Shown one piece after another: positions 1-8,853 of a stretch of DNA of 64,000 nt; position 1 is the stretch's first letter, and every line of letters begins with the position of its first letter. Source of the stretch: Paramicrobacterium chengjingii (GTDB taxonomy: Bacteria > Actinomycetota > Actinomycetes > Actinomycetales > Microbacteriaceae). Below the pieces are notes generated by a model, which saw nothing but the letters and a program-made list of their open reading frames with translations, was not told the DNA's origin and searched no databases. The translations under genes and the position numbers were made by a program. The stretch is from NCBI RefSeq assembly GCF_011751765.2, contig NZ_CP061169.1:868001-932000 (forward strand). The letters run 5' to 3'.

Positions 1-1
1 C

Positions 2-733
2 ACGTTTTTCGACGTGGACTCAATCCTGACAATCCTTCCGATCTTGCTGACCGAGGGGCTCACTAATACGCTCATCATCTCGGTGTCGGCGGTGATCGCC
101 GGGCTCATTCTGGGCCTTGTGCTCGCGATGATGTTGATGTCGAGACTGTGGGTTCTCAAAGTCGCAGCACGAATCTACGTTGATGTGTTTCGCGGGCTTC
201 CTGCGATCCTCACCATCAGTCTCGTTGGCCTTGGATTCCCGGCGGCTGGCATTCGCCCCTTCGGAACGTCACCGTTTGGCTACGCGATCTTGGCTGTGGG
301 TCTCATTTCAGCGGCATACACCGCTGAGATCTTGCGGTCAGGCATTCAATCAATCGACAAGGGGCAGCTGCAGGCCGGTCGGTCGCTCGGTATGACCTAC
401 TTTCACGCGATGCGAAAGATCGTTGTTCCTCAGGGCGTGCGCAATGTGCTTCCGGCACTGACGAATCGGTTCATCATCGACATCAAAGAGAGCTCACTTG
501 TCTACCTTCTGGGACTTTCCGTTGGGCAGCGTGAACTGTACTTCATCGCCTATCAGCAGCAGGCCGTCACCTACAATTCGTCGGCCCTTGTCGCGGCGGG
601 AATCTGCTACCTCATGATGACGGTGCCGCTCACCTACATCGTCAATGCCTGGGACCGCCGACTGCGAAGCGGTCGAACGCGTCGCCGGGCCAACTCTGTT
701 CCGAACGAATCAGCGATGGAGGTCGCCAAATGA
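2..733 (+). CDS. Polar amino-acid ABC transporter permease (5' end at or beyond window edge)
   Basis: Membrane-spanning permease of a HAAT-family amino-acid importer, working with the ATPase and binding protein encoded directly downstream. Hydrophobic stretches and the cytoplasmic EAA loop (about residues 118-141 from the GTG at 14, containing AGRSLGM and VVPQG) mark the HisM/GlnP family. A GTG at 14 could be the start, but the frame is open to the window edge and the residues before it (TFFD) look like normal family sequence, so the gene is probably cut by the edge. The stop overlaps the ATPase start by 4 bp. The substrate cannot be told from the sequence. Confidence 0.88.
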   Translation, partial: TFFDVDSILTILPILLTEGLTNTLIISVSAVIAGLILGLVLAMMLMSRLWVLKVAARIYVDVFRGLPAILTISLVGLGFPAAGIRPFGTSPFGYAILAVGLISAAYTAEILRSGIQSIDKGQLQAGRSLGMTYFHAMRKIVVPQGVRNVLPALTNRFIIDIKESSLVYLLGLSVGQRELYFIAYQQQAVTYNSSALVAAGICYLMMTVPLTYIVNAWDRRLRSGRTRRRANSVPNESAMEVAK

Positions 734-1503
734 GCGCAACGCTGCAGCCCACGAGTAATGAAACCGAGGCTGGCTACGCCGGCGTGCGGTTGCGGGACGT
801 TCGAAAGTCATTCGGGCATACCGAGGTGCTCAAAGGCGTCGATCTTGACGTCGCGCCTCAAGAGGTCGTGTGCATCATCGGCCCGTCTGGGTCAGGCAAA
901 TCGACCCTTCTGAAGTGCATCAATCTTCTCGAGCGACCGAGTGCAGGGTCCATCTGGGTTGAAGGAGTTGAGCTGACCGACCCGTCGTCGGACGTGAATG
1001 CGGTACGAGCCACCGTCGGCATGGTGTTTCAGCATTTCAACCTCTTTCCACACATCACGATTCTCGAGAACGTCACGATGGCTCTTCGAGTCGTCAAACG
1101 GATTTCGGCGAAGGAGGCAGAGAAGATTGCGATGCGTCAGCTCACCCGACTCGGCGTCGACAGCTTGAGTCATATGCGGCCTGCGGATTGTTCTGGCGGA
1201 CAGCAGCAACGCGTGGCGATCACGCGTGCCCTTGCCATGGAACCGAGAGTCATGCTCTTTGACGAAGCAACGTCGGCATTAGACCCGGAACTCGTCAAAG
1301 GGGTGCTTGACGAGATGAAATCCCTCGCGCTCGACGGAATGACGATGGTCGTCGTCACTCATGAGATGGCATTCGCCCGCGAGGTCGCCGATCGGGTTGT
1401 GTTCATGGATGACGGGCGCATCGTCGAGATCGGGCCGGCGAAGGAGCTGCTCGCGAATCCTCAGACCGACAGGCTCAGAGACTTTCTCTCGCAAGTTCTC
1501 TGA
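730..1503 (+). CDS. Polar amino-acid ABC transporter ATP-binding protein (GlnQ type)
   Basis: ATPase that powers the importer. Its 257 residues match the family length. Walker [10 protein letters not shown] lies at residues 51-59, the Q-loop in [10 protein letters not shown], the signature SGGQQQR near 155, Walker [11 protein letters not shown] near 177, and the H-loop in VVTHEM. The ATG overlaps the permease stop (ATGA), so the two are translationally coupled. The binding protein follows after 47 bp. The functional class is certain and the substrate is unknown. Confidence 0.95.
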   Translation: MSATLQPTSNETEAGYAGVRLRDVRKSFGHTEVLKGVDLDVAPQEVVCIIGPSGSGKSTLLKCINLLERPSAGSIWVEGVELTDPSSDVNAVRATVGMVFQHFNLFPHITILENVTMALRVVKRISAKEAEKIAMRQLTRLGVDSLSHMRPADCSGGQQQRVAITRALAMEPRVMLFDEATSALDPELVKGVLDEMKSLALDGMTMVVVTHEMAFAREVADRVVFMDDGRIVEIGPAKELLANPQTDRLRDFLSQVL

Positions 1504-1550
1504 GGGATTCGGAACACCTCTTCACAAACATCACAAGGAAGGCACGAAAG

Positions 1551-2393
1551 ATGATGCACGTACGAAGGATAGCGAGCACGCTTGCGCTCGCAGGGGCGAT
1601 GGCGCTCGTCGTTACTGGATGCTCCGCAGCGAATTCCTCGGGAACAGGCGATGGCGATGACAACCCGTACGGGCTCATGACGCCTGGAGTGATTCTGTCT
1701 GCGACATCAGGAGATCAGCCGTATTTCACGACAGTCGAGAATGGAGGGGAGCCCGAAGGGTTTCTCATCGACCTCAACGCAGAGATCACGAAACGCCTCG
1801 GACTGACGATCGAATATAAGCAAACTCCGACGGCCGGGGAGATTCCCGGACTGACATCGGGTCAATTCGATATGGTGACCGGCGGGTTCGGTGTTACAGA
1901 TAAACGAGAAGAAGCCGTGAACTTCTCGACGGCCATCTATTGGGACACGATTGCGCTGCTCGCGCCCAAAGACACGACAATGAGCGCGTTTGAGGATATG
2001 AAAGGGAAGCGAATCGGAGTGGTCACCGGATCAATCCAGGTGGAGTTTCTCAAGAACAACCACCCTGACGCCATTCCTGTTTTGTTTCAAGGGACGAATG
2101 CCGCGGTGTCTGCTTTGAACTCGGGCAGTGTCGACGGCTTTGTGTGGAGCGGCGTCAGCATGAAGCCGTACATCGACCAGTATGACTCACTTGATATTGC
2201 GTACTCAGAACCGGTTGACCACGCGACCTCCGTCATGTTTCAGAAGAGCAATCACGCGTTGACCAACGCATACAACGAGCAGCTCGAGACGATGGCAAAG
2301 GACGGGTCGTTTAAGGAGCTCTATGACAAGTACTTCGGCGACCTTCCGGTGCCTGAGCCGATGACAGAGATCTACCCCAACCTGGCTGACTGA
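1551..2393 (+). CDS. Amino-acid ABC transporter substrate-binding lipoprotein (SBP_bac_3)
   Basis: Extracellular solute receptor of the importer. A lipoprotein signal peptide ends in lipobox VTGC with the lipidated Cys at residue 24, followed by a Ser/Gly/Asp-rich linker. The mature part reads as family-3 binding protein (FDMVTGGFGVTDKREEAVNFS and GKRIGVVTGS motifs). The ATG at 1551 follows a purine-rich GGAAGG site, and an immediate second ATG is possible. Gene order permease-ATPase-receptor is one operon. The mobile ligand-contact residues do not let me name the amino acid. Confidence 0.92.
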   Translation: MMHVRRIASTLALAGAMALVVTGCSAANSSGTGDGDDNPYGLMTPGVILSATSGDQPYFTTVENGGEPEGFLIDLNAEITKRLGLTIEYKQTPTAGEIPGLTSGQFDMVTGGFGVTDKREEAVNFSTAIYWDTIALLAPKDTTMSAFEDMKGKRIGVVTGSIQVEFLKNNHPDAIPVLFQGTNAAVSALNSGSVDGFVWSGVSMKPYIDQYDSLDIAYSEPVDHATSVMFQKSNHALTNAYNEQLETMAKDGSFKELYDKYFGDLPVPEPMTEIYPNLAD

Positions 2394-2449
2394 ACTGAGT
2401 GATCCCGTGCCAGCCAGCGCCATCGGCGTCGTCTCACCGCAGGCTCGAG

Positions 2450-3037
2450 TCAATCGCTGGCGTGGGAGGGCGCGGCGGTTCGGATGAACTCGAGCGCGAG
2501 ATCATGAGTGTTCATGGCAGCGGGATCTCGTCCGCTGAGCACCCAGAAAAATGTCGGTCCGACAAGCGATGAGACAGCGCGCGACCGGGGGAGTGCCAGC
2601 ACGTCATCAGGGAGAGCACGGGAGAGGACCGTTGCTGCGCTGTCGCCGATTGGGTCGCTGCTGAGAAGCAGTTCGCGCACGGCCGAGTCGTGCTGTGCTT
2701 CCCCGAGTAGTGCGCGATACGCCGCACCCGCATCTGAGTTCGTGAGAAACGTCCTGAGTGCATCGAGGTAGGCGGTGATTTCGGCGACGGGGCCATCCTG
2801 TGGAGCAATGTCGAGCTCCTGGCGCGCGTCGATAGCGCTTGCTTCCAAGAGGATTTCTGCCTTTGTGGACCACCAGCGGTAGATCGTCTGGCGCGACACC
2901 CCCGCGCGCTCGGCTATGCCTTTGAGCGTGACGGCGCCGTAGCCGACATCCACCAGCAGATCGTCGACGGCATGAAGGATCGCTGCCCGGGCCTGCTCGC
3001 TGCGCGGCCGGCCGGCTTTGCCGTGTTCGCTGACCAT
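2450..3037 (-). CDS. TetR/AcrR family transcriptional regulator
   Basis: DNA-binding repressor of 195 residues. The N-terminal helix-turn-helix is clear at about residues 35-60 (TLKGIAERAGVSRQTIYRWW), followed by a helical ligand-binding domain with no close match that I recognise. The ATG at 3037 is preceded by GGAGGAG. It is divergent from the SDR gene at 3184, and a 31-bp inverted repeat (3107-3137) lies between them, so control of both promoters is likely. The ligand is unknown. Confidence 0.9.
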   Translation of the reverse strand: MVSEHGKAGRPRSEQARAAILHAVDDLLVDVGYGAVTLKGIAERAGVSRQTIYRWWSTKAEILLEASAIDARQELDIAPQDGPVAEITAYLDALRTFLTNSDAGAAYRALLGEAQHDSAVRELLLSSDPIGDSAATVLSRALPDDVLALPRSRAVSSLVGPTFFWVLSGRDPAAMNTHDLALEFIRTAAPSHASD

Positions 3038-3106
3038 TGGCTCTCCTCCGCTGGACGTTTGTCTTGCTCATCGTATATTGCTAGACATCGTGCACCGTTA
3101 CCTGTT

Positions 3107-3137
3107 ACTATTTCGAGACACAATGACTCGTAATAGT
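3107..3137. promoter_or_regulatory. Inverted repeat, candidate TetR operator
   Basis: Left arm ACTATTTCGAG (3107-3117) and right arm CTCGTAATAGT (3127-3137) are complementary at 10 of 11 positions around a 9-bp centre. It sits in the divergent region between the TetR gene (start 3037) and the SDR gene (start 3184), where an autoregulatory TetR site would be expected. The assignment to this regulator is inference. Confidence 0.5.
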
Positions 3138-3183
3138 CGGCGCTGCCGACACAGTACCTGCAAGGGTGAAAGGACGGTGCGCC

Positions 3184-4080
3184 ATGCGCATTTTTGTGAC
3201 AGGTTCCACGGGCTGGATCGGATCGGCGGCTGTCGCTGAACTTCTACGGTCCGGGCACGAGGTCGTTGGGCTCGCTCGTTCCGATGCGTCAGTCGCCAAG
3301 CTTGAGCGTGCCGGGGCGGAAGCTCTCACGGGCGACCTCGATGACCTGGTCTCGTTGCGCGACGGATCACGATCGTGCGACGGAGTGGTTCACCTCGCGA
3401 ACAAGCACGATTGGGCTCATCCCGCTGAGAACAACCGCACCGAGCGTGCGGCGGTCGAGACGATTCTCGACGCTCTTGACGGTTCGACGAAGCCGTTCAT
3501 CATCGCGAATGGCCTTTCTGGTCTCGTTGATTCGTGGCCCGCAACCGAGATGGATGCTTCGCCTGAAGTGGGCCCAGGGGCCGACCGTGGCGGCTCTGAG
3601 AACCTGGCGCTCAGCGCGACCACACGCGGCATCCGGTCAGTTGCCATGCGCTTCGCGCCGAGCGTTCACGGCCGCGGCGACTGGGGGTTCGTGAACTGGC
3701 TGGCCGCTGCGGCGCGCCGAACCGGTGTCTCGGGATACATTGGCGACGGCGGCAGCGCGTGGTCTGCCGTGCACGTCTCGGATGCGGGGCAACTCATTCG
3801 GTTGGCTCTCGAGAAGGCCCCCGCAGGGGTGCGGCTCCACGCCGTCGCCGAAGGGTCGATCTCAACGAGGGCCATCGCGCAGGCACTCGGCCGAGCAATG
3901 AACCTGCCGGTCACCTCAATTGACCCAGAGGATGCTCCTGATCATTTCGGAGTCGTCGCGCATTTCTTCGCTGAGACGATGACCGCGTCAAACGTGTTCA
4001 CCCGGGAGACGCTCGGCTGGCAGCCAAGCGGCCCGACGCTCGTTGAGGACATTCTCGCTGGCGGATACTCCACTGACTGA
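3184..4080 (+). CDS. NAD(P)-dependent SDR/epimerase-type protein
   Basis: Extended-SDR Rossmann protein of 298 residues. The dinucleotide-binding motif GSTGWIGSAAV is at residues 7-17, and VVHLANKHDW corresponds to the usual strand-4 motif. The canonical YxxxK catalytic pair is not evident; the region GADRGGSENLALS occupies its place, as in several putative NAD-dependent epimerase/oxidoreductases of this type. The ATG at 3184 is preferred over an in-frame GTG at 3166 because AAAGGACGG sits just upstream. Divergent from and probably controlled by the adjacent TetR protein. Substrate unknown. Confidence 0.82.
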   Translation: MRIFVTGSTGWIGSAAVAELLRSGHEVVGLARSDASVAKLERAGAEALTGDLDDLVSLRDGSRSCDGVVHLANKHDWAHPAENNRTERAAVETILDALDGSTKPFIIANGLSGLVDSWPATEMDASPEVGPGADRGGSENLALSATTRGIRSVAMRFAPSVHGRGDWGFVNWLAAAARRTGVSGYIGDGGSAWSAVHVSDAGQLIRLALEKAPAGVRLHAVAEGSISTRAIAQALGRAMNLPVTSIDPEDAPDHFGVVAHFFAETMTASNVFTRETLGWQPSGPTLVEDILAGGYSTD

Positions 4081-4173
4081 AGCACCGCACATCTCAATCC
4101 AGGCAGTCTGCACAGTTCGTGCTCGTGCGTGGATGCTTGGTCGACGTCGGGCACTCGACATAGAGTGTCAGTC

Positions 4174-5100
4174 GTGCCAGAACCCGTCATTGAAGCCAGA
4201 AATCTTGTCAAGAAGTACAAGGACTTCGCCGCGGTCGACGGCATCTCGTTTGAGGTGGCGCCCGGGGAGTCCTTCGGTCTGCTCGGGCCCAACGGCGCGG
4301 GCAAGTCCACGACGATGCGCATGGTCGGCGCTGTGTCGACACGCACGGCAGGCGACCTGACCATCCTGGGGCTCGACCCCGACGAATACGGACCAGAGAT
4401 CCGTTCTCAACTGGGCGTCGTCCCGCAGGCAGACAACCTCGACGAAGAACTGCGCGCTCGCGAGAATCTGCTTGTCTACGGACGCTACTTCGGGTTGCCT
4501 CGCAAACTTGTCGCCCAACGTGCAGACGAGCTCATGGCTTTCGCGCAGCTCGACGACAAGGTCAAAGCCAAAGTCGACGACCTCTCGGGCGGCATGAAGC
4601 GCCGACTCACTATCGCTCGTGCGCTCATCAACGATCCTCGCATTCTGCTTCTCGACGAGCCGACGACCGGACTGGACCCGCAGGCGAGACACGTTCTCTG
4701 GGACCGCCTCTTCCGACTCAAAGAGCAGGGCACCACGCTCGTGCTCACGACGCACTACATGGACGAGGCAGAGCAGCTGTGCGATCGCCTCGTTGTCGTG
4801 GACAACGGGCGCATCATGGCGGAGGGGTCTCCTTCTCAGCTCATCAGGCAGTATTCGTCACGCGAGGTGCTTGAGGTGCGATTTGGTTCGCAGAATAACG
4901 AGGTAGTCGCGCGCGAGCTTGACGGCGTCGGCGACCGCGCCGAGGTGCTTCCCGATCGCATCCTCATCTATTCGTCAAACGGAGAAGAAGCGTTGTCGGC
5001 CGTCACCGCACGCGGTCACAATCCGATGACCAGCCTCGTGCGCCGCTCAAGTCTCGAAGACGTCTTTCTGCGACTCACCGGGCGGAGCCTGATCGAATGA
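4174..5100 (+). CDS. ABC-2 type exporter ATP-binding protein (daunorubicin-resistance/NodI type)
   Basis: Nucleotide-binding subunit of a drug- or polyketide-type exporter. Walker A GPNGAGKST, signature LSGGMKRRLTIARAL, Walker B ILLLDEPTTGLDP, then the C-terminal extension typical of DrrA-like proteins, about 308 residues. The frame is open upstream (GTGs at 4129, 4165, 4174). I chose 4174 because homology begins at PVIEARNLVKKY; no strong ribosome site is visible, so a leaderless start is possible. It overlaps the first permease by 4 bp. Confidence 0.9.
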   Translation: MPEPVIEARNLVKKYKDFAAVDGISFEVAPGESFGLLGPNGAGKSTTMRMVGAVSTRTAGDLTILGLDPDEYGPEIRSQLGVVPQADNLDEELRARENLLVYGRYFGLPRKLVAQRADELMAFAQLDDKVKAKVDDLSGGMKRRLTIARALINDPRILLLDEPTTGLDPQARHVLWDRLFRLKEQGTTLVLTTHYMDEAEQLCDRLVVVDNGRIMAEGSPSQLIRQYSSREVLEVRFGSQNNEVVARELDGVGDRAEVLPDRILIYSSNGEEALSAVTARGHNPMTSLVRRSSLEDVFLRLTGRSLIE

Positions 5101-5939
5101 GCATCCGCGAGACCACACGCGAGGATGCTGCTCGCGCACTGTCTGCGGCGAGGGCGCCGCGCCGCTGGGGCGCCTGGTACATCGCTGAGCATCGCTTTCG
5201 CAACATGAAGGCGTATACGCAGACGGTCATCGCCACGGGCATCGGGTCTCCGCTGATGTACCTCTTCGCGATGGGTGTCGGGCTCGCGAGCCTCGTCGAC
5301 GCCAACGTGGAGCAGAACGGACTCTCCGTCAGCTACCTCGTGTTCGTCGCCCCGGCCCTGCTTGCGATGGCGGCGTTTGAAGCAGCCGCAGAGGAGTTCA
5401 GTTACCCGATCATGCTCGGGTTCAAATGGAACCCCACGTTCACCGGAATGGGCGCGAGCCCAGTGACTCCGGGGCAGATCATCGACGGGCAGGTCATCGC
5501 CGTGACCGCTCGCATCGTTGTGACGACGGCGCTCTACTTCGTGTTCATGTTGCTGTTCGGCGCGGTCCCCGGCAATCTCGGCTGGATTTCGCTCTTCTCC
5601 GCAGTGCTCACAGGTCTTGCCTTCGGCACGCTGCTTATGGCCTATGTTTCGACGCTTGAAAACGACAGCGGCCAGATCGCCATGGTCATGCGCTTTCTCG
5701 TTCTGCCTCTTACCCTCTTCTCGGGCACGGTGTTTCCACTCACCCAGCTGCCGTGGTTTCTGCAGTGGATCGGCTGGCTCTCCCCGTTATGGCACGGCAC
5801 GGAACTTGGCCGAGTGCTTTCGTACGGGTACGCGGAGCCGGTGTGGCTCAGCATGCTTCATATCGTCTACCTTCTGCTTCTGACGGCACTCGGGTGGATG
5901 CTTGCACGCCGCGTCGCTGCGAGGAGGCTCAACCGATGA
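5097..5939 (+). CDS. ABC-2 type exporter permease, first subunit
   Basis: Integral membrane subunit of the exporter, 280 residues with about six hydrophobic helices and the ABC-2 family pattern (FSGTVFPLTQLP before WLSPLWHGTELGR near residues 200-235). A basic N-terminus (RAPRRWGAW) precedes the first helix. It starts in an ATGA overlap with the ATPase stop and ends in an ATGA overlap with the second permease, so the three genes form one tight operon. The two permeases probably make a heterodimeric channel. Confidence 0.9.
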   Translation: MSIRETTREDAARALSAARAPRRWGAWYIAEHRFRNMKAYTQTVIATGIGSPLMYLFAMGVGLASLVDANVEQNGLSVSYLVFVAPALLAMAAFEAAAEEFSYPIMLGFKWNPTFTGMGASPVTPGQIIDGQVIAVTARIVVTTALYFVFMLLFGAVPGNLGWISLFSAVLTGLAFGTLLMAYVSTLENDSGQIAMVMRFLVLPLTLFSGTVFPLTQLPWFLQWIGWLSPLWHGTELGRVLSYGYAEPVWLSMLHIVYLLLLTALGWMLARRVAARRLNR

Positions 5940-6757
5940 GCGTTCAGACCGTTCCGACGCAACGCCGAGTCAATGGACCCTCCGCACTGTACGCGCGCAA
6001 TGCGCGCTCGGTCATGCTGCGCGGGTGGCGGGCGACGGCGAGTACGAACTGGCTCGTCATGGTCTCAGGATTCTTCGAGCCGATCTTCTACCTGCTGTCG
6101 ATGGGCATCGGCCTCGGCGCTCTCGTCGGCGATGTCGAGGGGCCAGGCGGCACCGAGATTCCGTATGCGGCGTTTATCGCCCCCGCGCTGCTCGCCGTCG
6201 CGGCTATGAACGGTGCCGTCTACGACTCCACGTGGAATGTGTTCTTCAAGATCAAGTTCTCGAAGATCTATGAGGGGATGCTGTCGACGTCGCTCGGCCC
6301 GTTCGACATCGCCCTCGGCGAGATCTCTCTCGCGCTCATTCGCGGCGCGTTGTATGCGTTTGGTTTTATGGTCGTGATGCAGGTGCTCGGGCTCAACCTG
6401 TCGTGGTGGGCATTGCTCGCCTTCCCTGCCGTGCTGCTCATCGCGAGTGGCTTTGCGAGCTTCGGCATGGCGGTAACCAGCTACATGAAGACCTTTCAGC
6501 ACATGGACTGGATCAACTTCATACTCATGCCCATGTTTTTGTTCTCTGCCACGTTCTTCCCGCTGAGCGTGTACCCGCAGAGCGTCCAATACGTCATACA
6601 GGTGCTGCCGCTGTGGCATGGCGTCGAACTCGTGCGCGGTCTCACGACCGGTGCTGTCGAACTCGGGATGCTGTGGCACGTGCTCTATTTCGCCGTGATG
6701 TCGCTCGTCGGCATCGTGTTCACGACTCGGAGGCTCCGCGCGCTGTTCCTCGACTGA
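5936..6757 (+). CDS. ABC-2 type exporter permease, second subunit
   Basis: Second membrane subunit, 273 residues, recognisably related to the preceding permease (SATFFPLSVYPQ and LPLWHGVELVRG correspond to the same motifs). The ATG at 5936 overlaps the upstream stop (ATGA), which fixes the start although the frame is open further upstream. The operon ends here; the next 190 bp hold a PIN-domain remnant and no recognisable terminator. The exported compound is unknown. Confidence 0.9.
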   Translation: MSVQTVPTQRRVNGPSALYARNARSVMLRGWRATASTNWLVMVSGFFEPIFYLLSMGIGLGALVGDVEGPGGTEIPYAAFIAPALLAVAAMNGAVYDSTWNVFFKIKFSKIYEGMLSTSLGPFDIALGEISLALIRGALYAFGFMVVMQVLGLNLSWWALLAFPAVLLIASGFASFGMAVTSYMKTFQHMDWINFILMPMFLFSATFFPLSVYPQSVQYVIQVLPLWHGVELVRGLTTGAVELGMLWHVLYFAVMSLVGIVFTTRRLRALFLD

Positions 6758-6806
6758 GCCTTTTTCTGCGATTGCTGCAGGGAGGTGGCTGACGCGGGCG
6801 CGATCA

Positions 6807-6920
6807 ATGCTCTTATCGATATCGAGCGGGGAGTACTTTGTTCGTACCGGCACGTCATCGTGGGGTTTGCGGAGCGCAGACGCAGTCCACCTGGCGACAG
6901 CGAGTCGCATAATACGCGGG
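6807..6920 (+). pseudogene. Remnant of a PIN-domain (VapC-type) toxin
   Basis: This stretch translates to a short peptide containing LRSADAVHLATASRI, which matches the conserved C-terminal acidic motif of VapC PIN-domain ribonucleases (LRxxDAxHLATA). The residues upstream do not give a complete N-terminal PIN fold and the expected downstream part is lost, so it looks like a decayed toxin-antitoxin gene. No antitoxin is recognisable beside it. Low-to-moderate confidence because only one motif supports it. Confidence 0.4.
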
Positions 6921-6954
6921 TACTGGCCGTCGACTCACTCGGGGGCGCCCGTGA

Positions 6955-7398
6955 TTAGTCGTCCGGTTCGCTCAATGCTTCGATGCAGAGACTCAGCGCA
7001 TCATGCAGTGCCTTCGCCTGCTCATGGTCGAGCAGACTGACCGTGCGCCTTTCGATCTGCTGGACTTTCTCGTCGGCGAGGTCGAGGAGCTGCTGGCCCG
7101 ACACGGTGAGCTGCGTCGGAAGGGCTCGTCCCGCCACTGCCTGTTCGGCGCGCTCGATGAGTCCTCGACGCTGGAGTCCATGAAGAAGAGTGTTCATCGT
7201 CTGTCGCGTGACGAAGGCTCCACGGGCGAGATCGGAGTTGGATGCTCCGGGCTGCCGGCTGAGTAGCTCTAAGCAGATGTACTGGGGAGTCGACAGGCCG
7301 AGCCCGCGAAGCGTCTCATCCATGCGGGATCGCAACACCGACTGCGCTTCCTTGAGTCGATAGCCCACCAGTGCTCCGAGATCATCCTCTTGCAACAT
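6955..7398 (-). CDS. MarR family transcriptional regulator
   Basis: Winged-helix regulator of 147 residues. The recognition region reads NSDLARGAFVTRQTMNTLLHGLQRRGLIER (in pieces: NSDLARGAFVTRQ, then MNTLLHGLQRRGLIER). The ATG at 7398 is chosen because an upstream in-frame ATG would place the start inside a 19-bp palindrome (7409-7427) that is better read as its operator. It is divergent from the VOC-family gene at 7461, the likely co-regulated target. Ligand unknown. Confidence 0.9.
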   Translation of the reverse strand: MLQEDDLGALVGYRLKEAQSVLRSRMDETLRGLGLSTPQYICLELLSRQPGASNSDLARGAFVTRQTMNTLLHGLQRRGLIERAEQAVAGRALPTQLTVSGQQLLDLADEKVQQIERRTVSLLDHEQAKALHDALSLCIEALSEPDD

Positions 7399-7408
7399 GT
7401 AAGCATTC

Positions 7409-7427
7409 TGACATACACTGTATGTCA
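7409..7427. promoter_or_regulatory. Perfect 19-bp palindrome, MarR operator candidate
   Basis: TGACATACACTGTATGTCA has two perfect 9-bp arms around one central base. It lies 11 bp upstream of the MarR start codon and 34 bp upstream of the VOC gene, the position expected for a divergent autoregulatory operator. A further half-site TGACAT occurs at 7434-7439. The size and symmetry fit a MarR dimer; the assignment is inference. Confidence 0.65.
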
Positions 7428-7460
7428 GCATCCTGACATCAATGTTAACGGAGGAATATC

Positions 7461-7838
7461 ATGACGGTGACTGGACCCAGCTTTCTTGCCCTGCAGGTGC
7501 GTGACACTGAGCGCGCGGCTGATTTCTACGAGACGCAGCTTGGTCTGCGACGCGCTCCGCAGGCCCCGCCTGGGGCCGTCGTCTTCATGACGGAGCCGAT
7601 TGCGTTCGCGGTGCGCGAGCCCCTGCCGGGAGTCGATCTCGACTCGACTCCGCGGCCCGGGCTCGGCGTTGCACTGTGGATGAGCAGCGACGCGGTGCAG
7701 CAGCTGCATGACGGACTTGCCTCGCGGGGAACGCCGATTCTGCGCGCGCCCGAGCAGGGCCCCTTCGGGCTCAACTTCACGTTCGCCGACCCCGATGGGT
7801 ATGCGGTGACCGTTCACGAACAGGCTCCTGCCCGCTGA
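7461..7838 (+). CDS. VOC family protein (glyoxalase/bleomycin-resistance fold)
   Basis: Small 125-residue vicinal-oxygen-chelate protein: two beta-alpha-beta-beta-beta modules (FLALQVRDTERAADFYETQLG at the start; LNFTFADPDGYAVTVHEQ at the end). Such proteins act as metal-dependent lyases or dioxygenases or as drug-binding proteins; the specific role is not readable. A strong GGAGG precedes the ATG. It is divergent from the MarR gene across a shared operator, suggesting induction by the compound that MarR senses. Ends 4 bp from the convergent CPBP gene. Confidence 0.85.
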   Translation: MTVTGPSFLALQVRDTERAADFYETQLGLRRAPQAPPGAVVFMTEPIAFAVREPLPGVDLDSTPRPGLGVALWMSSDAVQQLHDGLASRGTPILRAPEQGPFGLNFTFADPDGYAVTVHEQAPAR

Positions 7839-7842
7839 CCCG

Positions 7843-8718
7843 TCAGCTGCCGGCGACCGCGTGCGCCGTTGTCCGACGGGCCGCGTGGGAAAGGGGCACG
7901 AGGTTTCCGCGGCGGTGTGCAAGCACGAGCATGGGGATGGAAAGCAGAACGCTCACGGCAACCGGAACGATGGATGCCTCGAGCCCGAACGCTCCTCCCG
8001 TGAGCAGCGGCGATCCATGAGCGGTGACGGTGAAGAGGCCAGAGTACGCGTGGCCGGAGACGGGGATGCCGAGCAGACCCTCAGTCGTGTTCCAGGCGAA
8101 GTGCAGGCCGATCGCGAACCAGAGGCTGCGACGCCAGAGGAACGCAGAGCCAAGCAGCACACCCGCTTCGAGCGTGATGGCACAGGCACTCCACACCGTG
8201 GCGCCCGGGTTTGCCAGGTGCAGCAGCCCGAAGAGCAGCGATGTCGCGGCGAGGGCCACCCAGCTTCCGCCCAGCTTCTCGAGGGCCTGCAACGCCAGGC
8301 CGCGAAAGATGAGCTCTTCGATGACCGCGGCTCCGACATTGACGGCAACCACTGTCGTGATCACCGACAGGATGTCCCCCGACGCCCATTCGAACGTGTA
8401 CCCGCCGAGCAGCGAGATCGTCGCGACGGTGAGAGCAACGAAGACGAGTCCGACTTCGATCCCGTACAGCGTCTCAAAGAGGGAGCGACGTCGAGTGAGC
8501 TCTGGCGTCGGGCGCCCCGCCATTGCGTGCATGACAAGTCGGTACAGCAGCAGACCAATCAGACTGCCGAGCAGTGGCAGCACGACGGTGCCGAATGGGC
8601 CGATAACGGGGGAAGGGGACGTGATGAGTGCATAGGCACCGCCAATGGCGATCGCGCCAGCTGCAAGCCAGATTATGGGGTGTTCAATGATGCGGCGAAT
8701 CACTGCGGATAATGTCAT
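7843..8718 (-). CDS. CPBP family intramembrane metalloprotease (CAAX protease/Abi type)
   Basis: Multispanning membrane protein, 291 residues, with the three conserved motifs of the CPBP/Rce1-like family: EELIFRG (EExxxR), FGLLHL (FxxxH) and HFAWN (HxxxN). These form the predicted intramembrane active site. Bacterial members have been linked to bacteriocin self-immunity and to signal or prenyl-peptide processing, but nothing adjacent identifies the substrate. Tail-to-tail with the VOC gene. Family certain, role unknown. Confidence 0.88.
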   Translation of the reverse strand: MTLSAVIRRIIEHPIIWLAAGAIAIGGAYALITSPSPVIGPFGTVVLPLLGSLIGLLLYRLVMHAMAGRPTPELTRRRSLFETLYGIEVGLVFVALTVATISLLGGYTFEWASGDILSVITTVVAVNVGAAVIEELIFRGLALQALEKLGGSWVALAATSLLFGLLHLANPGATVWSACAITLEAGVLLGSAFLWRRSLWFAIGLHFAWNTTEGLLGIPVSGHAYSGLFTVTAHGSPLLTGGAFGLEASIVPVAVSVLLSIPMLVLAHRRGNLVPLSHAARRTTAHAVAGS

Positions 8719-8853
8719 GATCTGCTTTCAACGTGAGGATGCAGACGCTGGCGCGTCGTGCACCTTCACGCTACGGATCGCCGCGCCCGCGCGCGTCGCA
8801 CCGGGGAGCCAACCTGTTCTCATACCGTGGGTTGATCCGGCTGGCTGGGAACG

